Virus record (IMG/VR): IMGVR_UViG_3300009553_000041
Span: 1 to 43,866 of that record
Length of the DNA: 43,866 nucleotides
Source: a virus
Reading direction: 5' to 3' (one strand)
The notes under the pieces are model-generated. The model did no database searches. It saw nothing but the letters and a program-made list of their open reading frames with translations, and had not been told where the DNA came from. The translations under genes were made by a program, and so were the position numbers. Of this stretch, positions 14,871 through 22,363 are shown one piece after another (position 1 is the stretch's first letter; every line of letters starts with the position of its first letter).

Positions 14871-16384
14871 CTTCGTAGGGGTATTCTTAACGCTCTTAAC
14901 TTTTGCACTCGAACAACTGCATCACCGGGCGGCTCTGGGGCTGCGCCACGCAGATTATGGGGATAAACGTATGGCGCCCAGCCGGTCTTGACAGCGTTGG
15001 TGAAGTCGCGGCCTTCGATGCAATACACACTCATCGCTGGTCCACCACCGCAACCGTCTGGAGCGTAATCGACATTGGCAATGGCCATGGCGGCGCTGTT
15101 TTGCCAGTAGTAGAGCGGGTCGTTGAACGTGGATGAGCCGTTATGGCTTTGACCAATCTGGCGCGGTTGTGGCCATCCAGCATTCCAGCAGCAATCGTTA
15201 CCGCAGGCACGGCGCAACGCTTGGATCTGCTGCTTCATCTCCGTCTTGTTACCCCACTGGCCAGAGGTAATGTCCTCAATGGAGTTGCTACAGACGATGC
15301 CGGTGCCGCCTCGGATAAAGAACTGATAGTCCAGCGGGTAACTGTCCACGCCCAGATTGTCGAACAGCGTCGTGTTCTTATAGAACTGGAAGTGGCGCAG
15401 GCCAGTGCCCGTGTCCCGGCCATGACTGGTCCCGCCGCTATTATCCATCAGAGAATGGCGGATCACCGTGCGAGCCATCTCATCGACATCAAAGCTTTGC
15501 AGCGACGTCCCGACCCACACACTGTCTTCGATGTAGAGATTGCCAGTGCCATCGGTATCGTTTTGGCCAAGAGTGTCTGCCGTGGTCCAGGAAGTTGTGA
15601 GAGCGGCCGGCTTATGCTGCATCATCGAGCAGTCTGGCGCGGCATTATTGTCCCCTTCTCCACCGTAAAATGTGCTGTCCCAGTAATTGCTCCAGATGAC
15701 CCCACGGTTGGTTTCCACCCGCAACGCTATGTCGTTCTCGGTGCCGGTGATGCGGTTGTCATGCCACAGGATTGGTTTGCCACCCGACGTATTGTTCCAC
15801 TTAATCATCGCACCGGTGGTCTGAAACACTCCTCCTATGAAATGGATCTGGCTTACCTCAACGCTGTGGCTGTCGTCCTCGGTGATGTTTAAGCCGGTTG
15901 AAGCCCCGACGTTAAATGTTACTGAGCTAGTGCCAGCATGGACAAAGACCCAGGCGGCTTTCGAAACGATGCCGTTGGCGATTGTGACATTGATTACCAG
16001 TGTGGAGCCAGAGTAACTATCCACTGTGCCAAACATGCTGAGTGCTGCGCCATTGGCCACGTAATAGGCGCCGATTTGATCTCCAGCGGTCCACTTTAGC
16101 CCAGTCTGGGTGGTGAATGTTTTTAGTCCTACGTCGATGAGGACGCTGGACCGGCTCCAGCCGGATATCCACCCGCCATCGACCCCTTTCAAATGGATGC
16201 CTTTGCCAGAAATGGTGACGGGCGTCGTCCAGTCAAAGTTTCCGACCGGAATGGTGACAATATCCCCATCGGAGGCAGCATTGATCTTGGCCTGGACATC
16301 GGTGTCAGAGCCGTCCGACGCGAACGTGGCCGCATCCCCAGTTATGGCGATTAACGACAATATAATGATTAGCAGTATTCTCAT
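14867..16384 (-). CDS. Secreted right-handed beta-helix protein (pectate-lyase-like, possible depolymerase), 505 aa
   Basis: I chose ATG 16384, which overlaps the preceding stop as ATGA and is preceded by an AAAGGAAG Shine-Dalgarno-like stretch. The N-terminus MRILLIIILSLIAITGDAAT is a signal peptide. The mature start DVQAKINAASDGDIVTIPVG followed by TPVTISGKGIHLKGVDGG is the characteristic opening of parallel beta-helix proteins of the pectate-lyase superfamily. Helix rungs continue with WHDNRITGTENDIALRVETN, SVEVSQIHFIGG and similar. Tailspikes that degrade capsular polysaccharide use this fold, so a depolymerase role is possible; catalytic residues cannot be assigned by eye. A Cys-containing C-terminal region (RRACGNDCCWNAGWPQP) follows the helix. 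Confidence 0.8.
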   Translation of the reverse strand: MRILLIIILSLIAITGDAATFASDGSDTDVQAKINAASDGDIVTIPVGNFDWTTPVTISGKGIHLKGVDGGWISGWSRSSVLIDVGLKTFTTQTGLKWTAGDQIGAYYVANGAALSMFGTVDSYSGSTLVINVTIANGIVSKAAWVFVHAGTSSVTFNVGASTGLNITEDDSHSVEVSQIHFIGGVFQTTGAMIKWNNTSGGKPILWHDNRITGTENDIALRVETNRGVIWSNYWDSTFYGGEGDNNAAPDCSMMQHKPAALTTSWTTADTLGQNDTDGTGNLYIEDSVWVGTSLQSFDVDEMARTVIRHSLMDNSGGTSHGRDTGTGLRHFQFYKNTTLFDNLGVDSYPLDYQFFIRGGTGIVCSNSIEDITSGQWGNKTEMKQQIQALRRACGNDCCWNAGWPQPRQIGQSHNGSSTFNDPLYYWQNSAAMAIANVDYAPDGCGGGPAMSVYCIEGRDFTNAVKTGWAPYVYPHNLRGAAPEPPGDAVVRVQKLRALRIPLRR

Positions 16385-19300
16385 GGAACACTTCCTTTCG
16401 GGCCCGAGTTCCACTTGATTCGCCTGTAATCGTTGGTGATTGCAGCGACAACCCGAGATGTCCCTTGGAAAGCAAAAATGTTAGTCACCCCATTCACCTG
16501 AGCCAATGGCATGTTCGTCCTGTAAGCTGTGAGCGTGCCATTTCCAAATGATCCGGCAGCGGGAGACTGGGCTATAACCTCGGCCTCAACTCGCTCAGTG
16601 GAATTGCCTGTCCTTGTAATGGTGATTTTAGCCCTCCATGGACAATTGCTGATGGTTAGAAATCCTGTATCGAACAACGTGGAGGTGCCGTAGATGCATT
16701 TGAATCCATTGGTATTGGCTGTGGCGTACTTGAAATGACCAGAGAGGTAAAATTCAAGCTCGTCTCCCAGGTTGGTTAACGTGTTTGCCGGAACCGTGAA
16801 CGTGAAGAGATTGGTGTAAACAGCCGTGGCTTGAAGATTCGTCGTTGCTGTGGTGGCATCAAGAAAAACTACCCCACCAACCCATGCATTGCTTGTTCCG
16901 GCTCCTGCCGATATCGGAATTGGATCGTTAAGTATCGGTCGAGGTGAATCTGTAGCCCACTGGGCAATAATGTTGGTCGCCGGGCCAGTGGCATTTGTCA
17001 CCACATCAAACCTGAACGTGTAGACCTGATTGGAATGGATCAGAACGTCGATGCCGTTAGAGTTTGTCGTGGCATTCATCCAGCGGATATTGGCACTGGC
17101 CGCCGTGAACGTGTAATTAAAGTCTGTAGCTGTGGCTGTGTCCCCTACGACATACACGATCATGGAGGCTCCACTGATCGCGTTGGTCAGGTTGTTGGTG
17201 CGGCTGCCAGTGATGGCATTGGTCATTACCTTAATGATACTGCCAGTGAAATCGAGATTGGTGAAAACGGTCTTGCCATTAAACTCCTCAATCGTTCTCA
17301 GCACTTGCCCCGCGACAGTTCCCCAGCCCAAATTGCCAGAACCGTCATTGGTCAGCACGGTTCGAGAGGCGCCCTGAGCATTAGGCCAGGAATAGGAAAT
17401 GCGCTTTAATAGTTTCAGATCCCCAATTCCATCGACTTCGAACATCGGGGTGTTGCTGTTCTGCAAACTCATCAGCGTATGGATATTGGTGATCCGCATC
17501 GTGCTACCGAAGATATAACTCGTCGGGCTCATGCTGAAGTCAGGGTCAAACTGGAGAGGCGTTATAACGGTTGCCCCTTCATCCTGAATCAGAACATACG
17601 AATCAAAATTGAGATAATTTACTCCAGTTCCCACGCCGCCCGCTCTTGCGAAATACTGCACGAATCCATTGCCTTCCTTATTGGCTGTCACATTGAAATC
17701 ACCATAGTTTGTGCTGACATGCATCTCGGCATTTCCGCTATATCCAACAGTGCTGTGATAGGTTGTCAGCAGGATTGACTTCTCGGGAGTATCCACCCCA
17801 AAAGCCATGTCGTATGCGATGTCAATTGCCGCCTGTGGGACTGGTATATAGTTGGTTGAGCCAATCATTATTCCTTGATCTCCAACGACTAGTGCGCTGG
17901 CTCCTCCGTTAAAGACCGCAAATAGCACATTGGTTCCTCCGATCCTTCGAGTGCTGGTCTGTAATAGGAAATTGGTTGTGGTAGATTGGCCGCCTGGACC
18001 TGTATTTGTCGGAGCAAAAATGATATTGGTTGGGTAAACATTCGGATGGAGCCTGCCCAAATTATTGGTCCAGACCAAATCAGCAAATGTCACCGTTCCT
18101 CCGCCAACCGCTATCGGCCACCAGCCCAAGTTTCCAGATCCATCGTTAGTCAGTGCGGTGCTGGACGACCCCTGGGCACTTGGCCACGAGTAAGCAACAC
18201 GCTTCAACAGTTTAAGGTCACCGATGCCATTAACCTCAAACATGGGCGTGTTGCTGTTCTGGAGAGACATCAAGGTCTGGATATTGGTAATACGCATCGT
18301 GCTATTAAAGATGTAACTGGTCGGACTCAGACTGAAGTCTGGGTCGAACTGCATCGGTCTAATGATGGTTCCTCCAGCATCTTGAGCTAACACATACATA
18401 TCAAAATTTAGCCATGTGGCATCACCTCCAATGAGTTGAGTTAGATTTATAAATCCAGTGCCATCCCTATCAGCAGTCAATACGGTGTTAGCAAAATTAG
18501 TGCTAACGCTGGTGACGGCTGATGAATTAAACCCAACTGCACTATTTTGAGCCGTTAAGCTTATTGCCTTGGCTGGAGCGTCCCCAAGAGTGGTGTCATA
18601 GATGGCATTGACCGCTTGCCCATTGATCGGAGTGCCGTTAGCTGACCCGATGAAAATTCCAGAATCACTCACGGTCAGTGCGTTGTTAGTACCGTTGTAT
18701 ACCCTAAAGACTTTGTTGGTTCCTCCCGATCTGGTTTCTGTGCTGCCAAAATAGAAATTAGTCCTAAATCCAGCATTGGTTGGGCTTAGGATAGTGTTGG
18801 TTGGATAAGCGTTTGGAAGCAACTCTCCCACACGATTGGTCCATACCAAATCCGCAAATGTCACTGACCCACCAGACAGACTGGCGGCAATCACGTAATT
18901 ACTTCCGTTAGGCGTAAGGGTGATATTGGCCCCGGCTTCCAGCCCTCGAAGCGCGCCAGTCGTGTTGGTTGCCCCAGCCGCATCTCCAATCCCGACCACC
19001 AATGGTTTAATGCTGGCGTTGGACAGGGACGGCGTGAAGAGATTGGTGATAGCACCGGTGCCCGCGAGGTTTGTCAGCGTCGCACTCCCGCCCTGGCGAC
19101 TATTCCAGACATTAGTCGAGTAAAGACTCCAGTTGTTAAGAAACCCAGTTGTATCAATGAAGTTTGTCCCTCCAGCGGTTCGGACCGAGATGTTTGTTCC
19201 ACCGGAAACTTCGTTCGTATAGCCGGTATAAGGGTTGGCAGCCAGATTGGATAGGACCGAGCTTCCACCCTGTCGGCTATTCCATACGTTAGTGGAATAA

Positions 19301-20874
19301 AGGCTCCAGTTGTTTAGGAAACCGGTCGTGTCGATGAAGTTGGTGCCACCAGCAGTCCTCACCGATGTGTTGGTTCCTCCGAACACTTGATTGGTGTATC
19401 CCGTGTACGGATTAGCGACCAAGTTGGACAGCAACACACTTCCTCCCTGACGATTATTCCACACGTTAGTTGGATAGAGGCTCCAATTGGAGTCGGCAGC
19501 AGAATTGGTCAGGTCACCCTGGGCATTGATGATGGCACTGCGGCTGACCGTGAGATGGGGAAGGTTAAGTTGGATCAGGTTGGTGACAGGACCGGCCAAG
19601 TATGTGTGGCCGTTAGAGACCTGGAGAGAGCTTTCGATATTGACGTTGGTCAGGAATGCCCCGTCTTTGATTGCGAGAGGAACACCCAGGAACTGATTAG
19701 CGTTAGTCGTTAAAGTGCCTCCAGAAGAAACCGTGATTGGCCACCACCCTAACGCTCCTGTCCCGTCATTGGTCAGGGCCGTTCCAGCGGCGCCTTGTGA
19801 GCTTGGCCACAGATACGGGACCTTCTTGATTAGCCTCAAGTCTCCAACGCCGTCCACTTCAAGCACCGGGAAATTGCTGTTTTGAAGCGAGAGCAAGGTG
19901 TGAGTGTTGGTGATGCGAACGCTGCTGCTAAACAGGTAATTGGTCGGTTGAAGCAGGGTGAAGTTGGGGTCCATGTGCATGTAGTCGGCCCCGTCAACTA
20001 ATGCCTGCATCGAGAACGTATTAAAGTTCTCAGGGTCCAGCCCTGCCCCGGCCTGGACGGCAAACCTGCTAAACTTGGTTCCACCCTCCTTATTGGCCAC
20101 TAGAATCAAGGCGCCATAATTGGTGTCCACGATCATGTCAGCCCCTCCGCTATAGCCAACGGCGCTGTTTCGGCTGAAGATGAACACCTCCTGTTGGTTG
20201 GTTTCTCCAAGGGCCGTATCGAATATCCCATAAAGCACCGCACCAGGGAATGGGGTTGCATTCCCTCTCCCAGCGAACAACCCTCCATTTGGGCCGATGG
20301 TCAGGGCGTTACTTCCACCATTGTAAATCTGGAACAACTTGCTGGTTGCATTGGTCCTAAACACCCTGGAATCGAAATAGAAATTGGTCGCCACACCGTT
20401 ATCTGGCGCATTGACTCGCAGCAGGATGTTGGTTGGAAAGGCAATCGGTTTGAGCACACCATTGTCATTGGTCCACACCAAATCGCCGAACACGACAGAT
20501 CCGCCGCTTGGAATGTTATTGGACCACTTCTTGGCTACGGCGTTCCAGATTGGCACTTGGCCTTCGGTCGGTGTCGGTCCGAAGTGTGAATTGGTCGTAA
20601 GTGGCGAGCGCACGATTGGAGGAGCCGGCTGAGCCCACAACGATTGGGTAATCAACAGGAATAGCAGCGGGATGATTCGCTTGCCTTGCTGGATCAGCGC
20701 CCGGATGCCTTCGGCCGGAGAATTGAGCCGATGGGTGATCTTCACCCATTCCAACAGTTTGGATTGCCCGACCAGCACCCTCTCATGCTCTGTCTTGAGT
20801 TCCTCCAACTGCTTGGACAATTGCCGAATCCTGGCTGGCCATCGCCAGAAGGCGTATTTATCGGGAATGGTCAT
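16381..20874 (-). CDS. Giant repeat fibre protein with internal signal-like segment, 1497 aa
   Basis: ATG 20874 (MTIPDKYAF) overlaps the upstream stop as ATGA; a longer frame to 21093 merely overlaps that gene. Residues 1-60 are helical and charged. Residues 65-82 (KRIIPLLFLLITQSLWAQ) look like a signal peptide or membrane anchor but sit 65 residues in. Three diverged ~250-residue repeats follow, each opening with DLVWTN and closing with LQNSN..EV(D/N)G(I/V)GDL(K/R)L..(W)P..QG and LTNDG(S/T)G.LGW. Between repeats 1 and 2 lies a tandem 59-residue repeat. The module TTNANQFLGVPLAIK is shared with the neighbouring 761-aa protein. The C-terminus (about 1300-1497) is a distinct beta domain ending in a basic tail. 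Probably a long adhesin or tail fibre. Confidence 0.8.
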   Translation of the reverse strand: MTIPDKYAFWRWPARIRQLSKQLEELKTEHERVLVGQSKLLEWVKITHRLNSPAEGIRALIQQGKRIIPLLFLLITQSLWAQPAPPIVRSPLTTNSHFGPTPTEGQVPIWNAVAKKWSNNIPSGGSVVFGDLVWTNDNGVLKPIAFPTNILLRVNAPDNGVATNFYFDSRVFRTNATSKLFQIYNGGSNALTIGPNGGLFAGRGNATPFPGAVLYGIFDTALGETNQQEVFIFSRNSAVGYSGGADMIVDTNYGALILVANKEGGTKFSRFAVQAGAGLDPENFNTFSMQALVDGADYMHMDPNFTLLQPTNYLFSSSVRITNTHTLLSLQNSNFPVLEVDGVGDLRLIKKVPYLWPSSQGAAGTALTNDGTGALGWWPITVSSGGTLTTNANQFLGVPLAIKDGAFLTNVNIESSLQVSNGHTYLAGPVTNLIQLNLPHLTVSRSAIINAQGDLTNSAADSNWSLYPTNVWNNRQGGSVLLSNLVANPYTGYTNQVFGGTNTSVRTAGGTNFIDTTGFLNNWSLYSTNVWNSRQGGSSVLSNLAANPYTGYTNEVSGGTNISVRTAGGTNFIDTTGFLNNWSLYSTNVWNSRQGGSATLTNLAGTGAITNLFTPSLSNASIKPLVVGIGDAAGATNTTGALRGLEAGANITLTPNGSNYVIAASLSGGSVTFADLVWTNRVGELLPNAYPTNTILSPTNAGFRTNFYFGSTETRSGGTNKVFRVYNGTNNALTVSDSGIFIGSANGTPINGQAVNAIYDTTLGDAPAKAISLTAQNSAVGFNSSAVTSVSTNFANTVLTADRDGTGFINLTQLIGGDATWLNFDMYVLAQDAGGTIIRPMQFDPDFSLSPTSYIFNSTMRITNIQTLMSLQNSNTPMFEVNGIGDLKLLKRVAYSWPSAQGSSSTALTNDGSGNLGWWPIAVGGGTVTFADLVWTNNLGRLHPNVYPTNIIFAPTNTGPGGQSTTTNFLLQTSTRRIGGTNVLFAVFNGGASALVVGDQGIMIGSTNYIPVPQAAIDIAYDMAFGVDTPEKSILLTTYHSTVGYSGNAEMHVSTNYGDFNVTANKEGNGFVQYFARAGGVGTGVNYLNFDSYVLIQDEGATVITPLQFDPDFSMSPTSYIFGSTMRITNIHTLMSLQNSNTPMFEVDGIGDLKLLKRISYSWPNAQGASRTVLTNDGSGNLGWGTVAGQVLRTIEEFNGKTVFTNLDFTGSIIKVMTNAITGSRTNNLTNAISGASMIVYVVGDTATATDFNYTFTAASANIRWMNATTNSNGIDVLIHSNQVYTFRFDVVTNATGPATNIIAQWATDSPRPILNDPIPISAGAGTSNAWVGGVVFLDATTATTNLQATAVYTNLFTFTVPANTLTNLGDELEFYLSGHFKYATANTNGFKCIYGTSTLFDTGFLTISNCPWRAKITITRTGNSTERVEAEVIAQSPAAGSFGNGTLTAYRTNMPLAQVNGVTNIFAFQGTSRVVAAITNDYRRIKWNSGPKGSVP
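17310..20505 (-). repeat. Three diverged ~0.77-kb coding repeats in the fibre gene
   Basis: Repeat 1 covers about 19725-20505, repeat 2 about 18104-18870 and repeat 3 about 17310-18093. All are read on the minus strand and encode ~250 residues each. Repeats 2 and 3 are adjacent and closest to each other (shared MRITNIxTLMSLQNSNTPMFEV). Repeat 1 is more diverged and separated by the 59-residue tandem array. Differences are concentrated at third codon positions, so the duplications are old and protein sequence is under selection. Boundaries are approximate. Confidence 0.75.
19063..19491 (-). repeat. 177-bp tandem repeat, about 2.4 copies, in the fibre gene
   Basis: The period is exactly 177 bases (59 codons): equivalent points fall at 19101, 19278 and 19455. 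Each unit encodes WSLY(S/P)TNVWN(S/N)RQGGS, then SNL(A/V)ANPYTGYTN and RTAGGTNFIDTTGFL. Two units are complete and a third is cut after the first ~25 codons. The in-frame period means copy-number change would alter fibre length without breaking the gene. The product is probably a beta-structured stalk segment. Confidence 0.85.
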
Positions 20875-21266
20875 ATTCCTCCGATCAGCATCGCCCAGGT
20901 GGCTAGGTTGGAATCCCAATACCAGAAACTGCTGGTTAACATGTTGTAATACAAAGCGCACGCGCAGTTGGGAGCATCCACGGGGTCCGCATTGCCGCAC
21001 AGAAGACAACTCGCACCGCCACCCCCGCCTGCGGTAAGGATCTCGCAGAGCAACTGGGTCTGAATAACGGACAACTGAAATGGAAACAGGCACGCAAAGC
21101 AGTTGGCGTCATTCAGCAAATCCTGGACATCGCAACTAGCCATCGGATTGTTTAAGTGCAGGATTCGACACAAGAGCACCGTCTTGACCAATTCCAACTG
21201 GCCAGGACTCAAGCCGCTTAGTTCTGCCGCTTGCTGCATTAGCTCGCTGGTTGTGCATGTGGCCAT
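20871..21266 (-). CDS. Cys-rich small protein with two DAxCF-type modules, 131 aa
   Basis: ATG at 21266. Two copies of a helical module are visible: TSELMQQAAELSGLSPGQLE with VKTVLLCRIL, and DVQDLLNDANCFACLFPFQL with LLCEIL. A Gly-rich linker and a C-terminal Cys pair follow (SCLLCGNADPVDAPNCAC). The module recurs in the two small proteins encoded at 21555-21758 and 21760-22008. The gene ends in an ATGA overlap with the giant fibre gene. The family was not recognised. Proximity to capsid and fibre genes suggests a virion-associated or fibre-attachment role. Confidence 0.7.
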   Translation of the reverse strand: MATCTTSELMQQAAELSGLSPGQLELVKTVLLCRILHLNNPMASCDVQDLLNDANCFACLFPFQLSVIQTQLLCEILTAGGGGGASCLLCGNADPVDAPNCACALYYNMLTSSFWYWDSNLATWAMLIGGI

Positions 21267-21272
21267 GATTCA

Positions 21273-21542
21273 TCAGACCCACGCCGCTGTCCCTATGTTC
21301 CACTGCTGAAGTGAGCCCCCACCAACAGGGTAATCCAAAGCGGGCTTAGTCGGATCATCGGGCGCAGCCGGCGCGCGGCCCTGATAAACCTGGATGGTGG
21401 TGGTGCCGATGTAAGCAGCCAGTTGTGCCGCGGTGGCCTTTTGTGTCACTGGCGCACCACCCGGGTCATCGACGATGGCGAAAAGGTCATCGGCGGTAAC
21501 TCCAGCAGCGGCGGGAAGCTGGGTTATTTTTTTGTCTGCCAT
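21273..21542 (-). CDS. Small tail/fibre-type protein with ITQLPAA motif, 89 aa
   Basis: ATG at 21542. The N-terminus MADKKITQLPAAAGVTADDL followed by FAIVDDPGGAPVTQKAT and AAQLAAYI is a motif I know from many phage tail-fibre and structural proteins, where it opens collar- or fibre-associated proteins. The C-terminus is Pro/Asp-rich and ends GSLQQWNIGTAAWV. There are no Cys or membrane segments. It sits between members of the Cys-rich module family, all in one transcription direction. Confidence 0.75.
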   Translation of the reverse strand: MADKKITQLPAAAGVTADDLFAIVDDPGGAPVTQKATAAQLAAYIGTTTIQVYQGRAPAAPDDPTKPALDYPVGGGSLQQWNIGTAAWV

Positions 21543-21554
21543 CGCTTATTCCTT

Positions 21555-21758
21555 TCACTCTTGGCGTAATTTATCAGCATTCTCCGCATCTATGATCTCT
21601 CCCAGTTCGGTCAGGATGTAGAAGGTTGTCCCAGGCGGAAAACCATTATCCAAAATCTGGCACCATAACGAGACTATGATGGCCCCATTGGCTCCCCTTG
21701 GTACGCACCACATGATGCACTTGGCGTCCTCCAGTAACTGGCTTGGTTCACATGCCAT
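21555..21758 (-). CDS. Cys-rich single-module small protein, 67 aa
   Basis: ATG at 21758, one base after the stop of the upstream paralogue (21760-21762). The first ~40 residues form one module: PSQLLEDAKCIMWCVPRGAN then IIVSLWCQILDNG. It shares the order LLEDAKC-x2-x-C-x-P and a C-terminal (L)xC-x-I helix with the genes at 21760-22008 and 20871-21266. The rest is a short helical tail (ELGEIIDAENADKLRQE). Function unknown. Confidence 0.7.
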   Translation of the reverse strand: MACEPSQLLEDAKCIMWCVPRGANGAIIVSLWCQILDNGFPPGTTFYILTELGEIIDAENADKLRQE

Positions 21759-21759
21759 A

Positions 21760-22008
21760 CTAGAGGGTCATGCCCACGATATCGCATAAAATGCGAATCT
21801 TAACGGCCTGCATAGCTCCCGGGGGAATGCAGCTTAGGATACACCTGGCTTCATTAGCTAAGAAATCGGGGTCACAGGGGATGTTGTCGCCATCTCGAAT
21901 GCCACACAGAAGGATAATCTCTACAGCATCGTAGAGCGGTCCAAGTGAGGAATACTTGCACTGAAAGCACTTGGCGTCTTCCAGGAGTTGATTAGGGTCG
22001 CAGGCCAT
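21760..22008 (-). CDS. Cys-rich two-module small protein, 82 aa
   Basis: ATG at 22008. Two modules are seen: PNQLLEDAKCFQCKYSSLGP with AVEIILLCGIRDGD, and PDFLANEARCILSCIPPGAM with AVKIRILCDIVG. In each, Cys occurs at equivalent points (AxC-x2-C, then LLC). The first nine residues (MACDPNQLL) are almost the same as in the 67-aa neighbour (MACEPSQLL), which points to tandem gene duplication. Function unknown. Cys positions could bind metal or form disulfides. Confidence 0.7.
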   Translation of the reverse strand: MACDPNQLLEDAKCFQCKYSSLGPLYDAVEIILLCGIRDGDNIPCDPDFLANEARCILSCIPPGAMQAVKIRILCDIVGMTL

Positions 22009-22012
22009 AGCC

Positions 22013-22285
22013 TTACCCCATTAGCTCATCGGCCTCTGCCTCGGAAGGCTCAGCCATGTCATCGCCCTCGTCCTCGGATGACTCTTCCTTGTCCTTGCTG
22101 TAGATGCATCGAATAGCCACTTCATCGTCGTAAACCTTGACCACCTCGATCTTCTCTTTGTCTCCGGGAGAGACCTTGTTCTTAAAGAAGCTCATCGGCA
22201 CAAGGCCAAGCTTCTCTTCGGGAACATCCACTTGGTCATCGACACGAGGCTCATCGGAGCCCTCGTCGTAGTAATCATCTGGCAT
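22013..22285 (-). CDS. Acidic small protein, 90 aa
   Basis: ATG at 22285. Strongly acidic ends (MPDDYYDEGSDEPRVDDQ and ESSEDEGDDMAEPSEAEADE) flank a short central domain with Lys and hydrophobic residues (IEVVKVYDDEVAIRCIYSK). There is no known motif. It directly follows the capsid gene, separated by a hairpin, so it could be a head-associated small protein, but nothing proves this. Confidence 0.65.
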   Translation of the reverse strand: MPDDYYDEGSDEPRVDDQVDVPEEKLGLVPMSFFKNKVSPGDKEKIEVVKVYDDEVAIRCIYSKDKEESSEDEGDDMAEPSEAEADELMG

Positions 22286-22300
22286 AGATTTGATTGGTTA

Positions 22301-22336
22301 GGTGGTTGCCGATTTGCCCAAAAACCGACAACCACC
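22301..22336 (-). terminator. Hairpin downstream of the capsid gene (partial terminator or attenuator)
   Basis: An 8-bp perfect inverted repeat, GGTGGTTG (22301-22308) and CAACCACC (22329-22336), with partly pairing interior, lies just after the capsid stop at 22364. No U-run follows it in the minus direction, so it may be an attenuator or RNA-stability element that sets high capsid mRNA relative to downstream genes, not a classical terminator. Confidence 0.5.
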
Positions 22337-22363
22337 ATTGCACGGATGCACCAACATCTTGCC

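Noticed and set aside
19063-19491. CRISPR-like array
   Set aside because: The repeat unit is 177 bases, in frame with a fibre gene, without short repeats or unique spacers.
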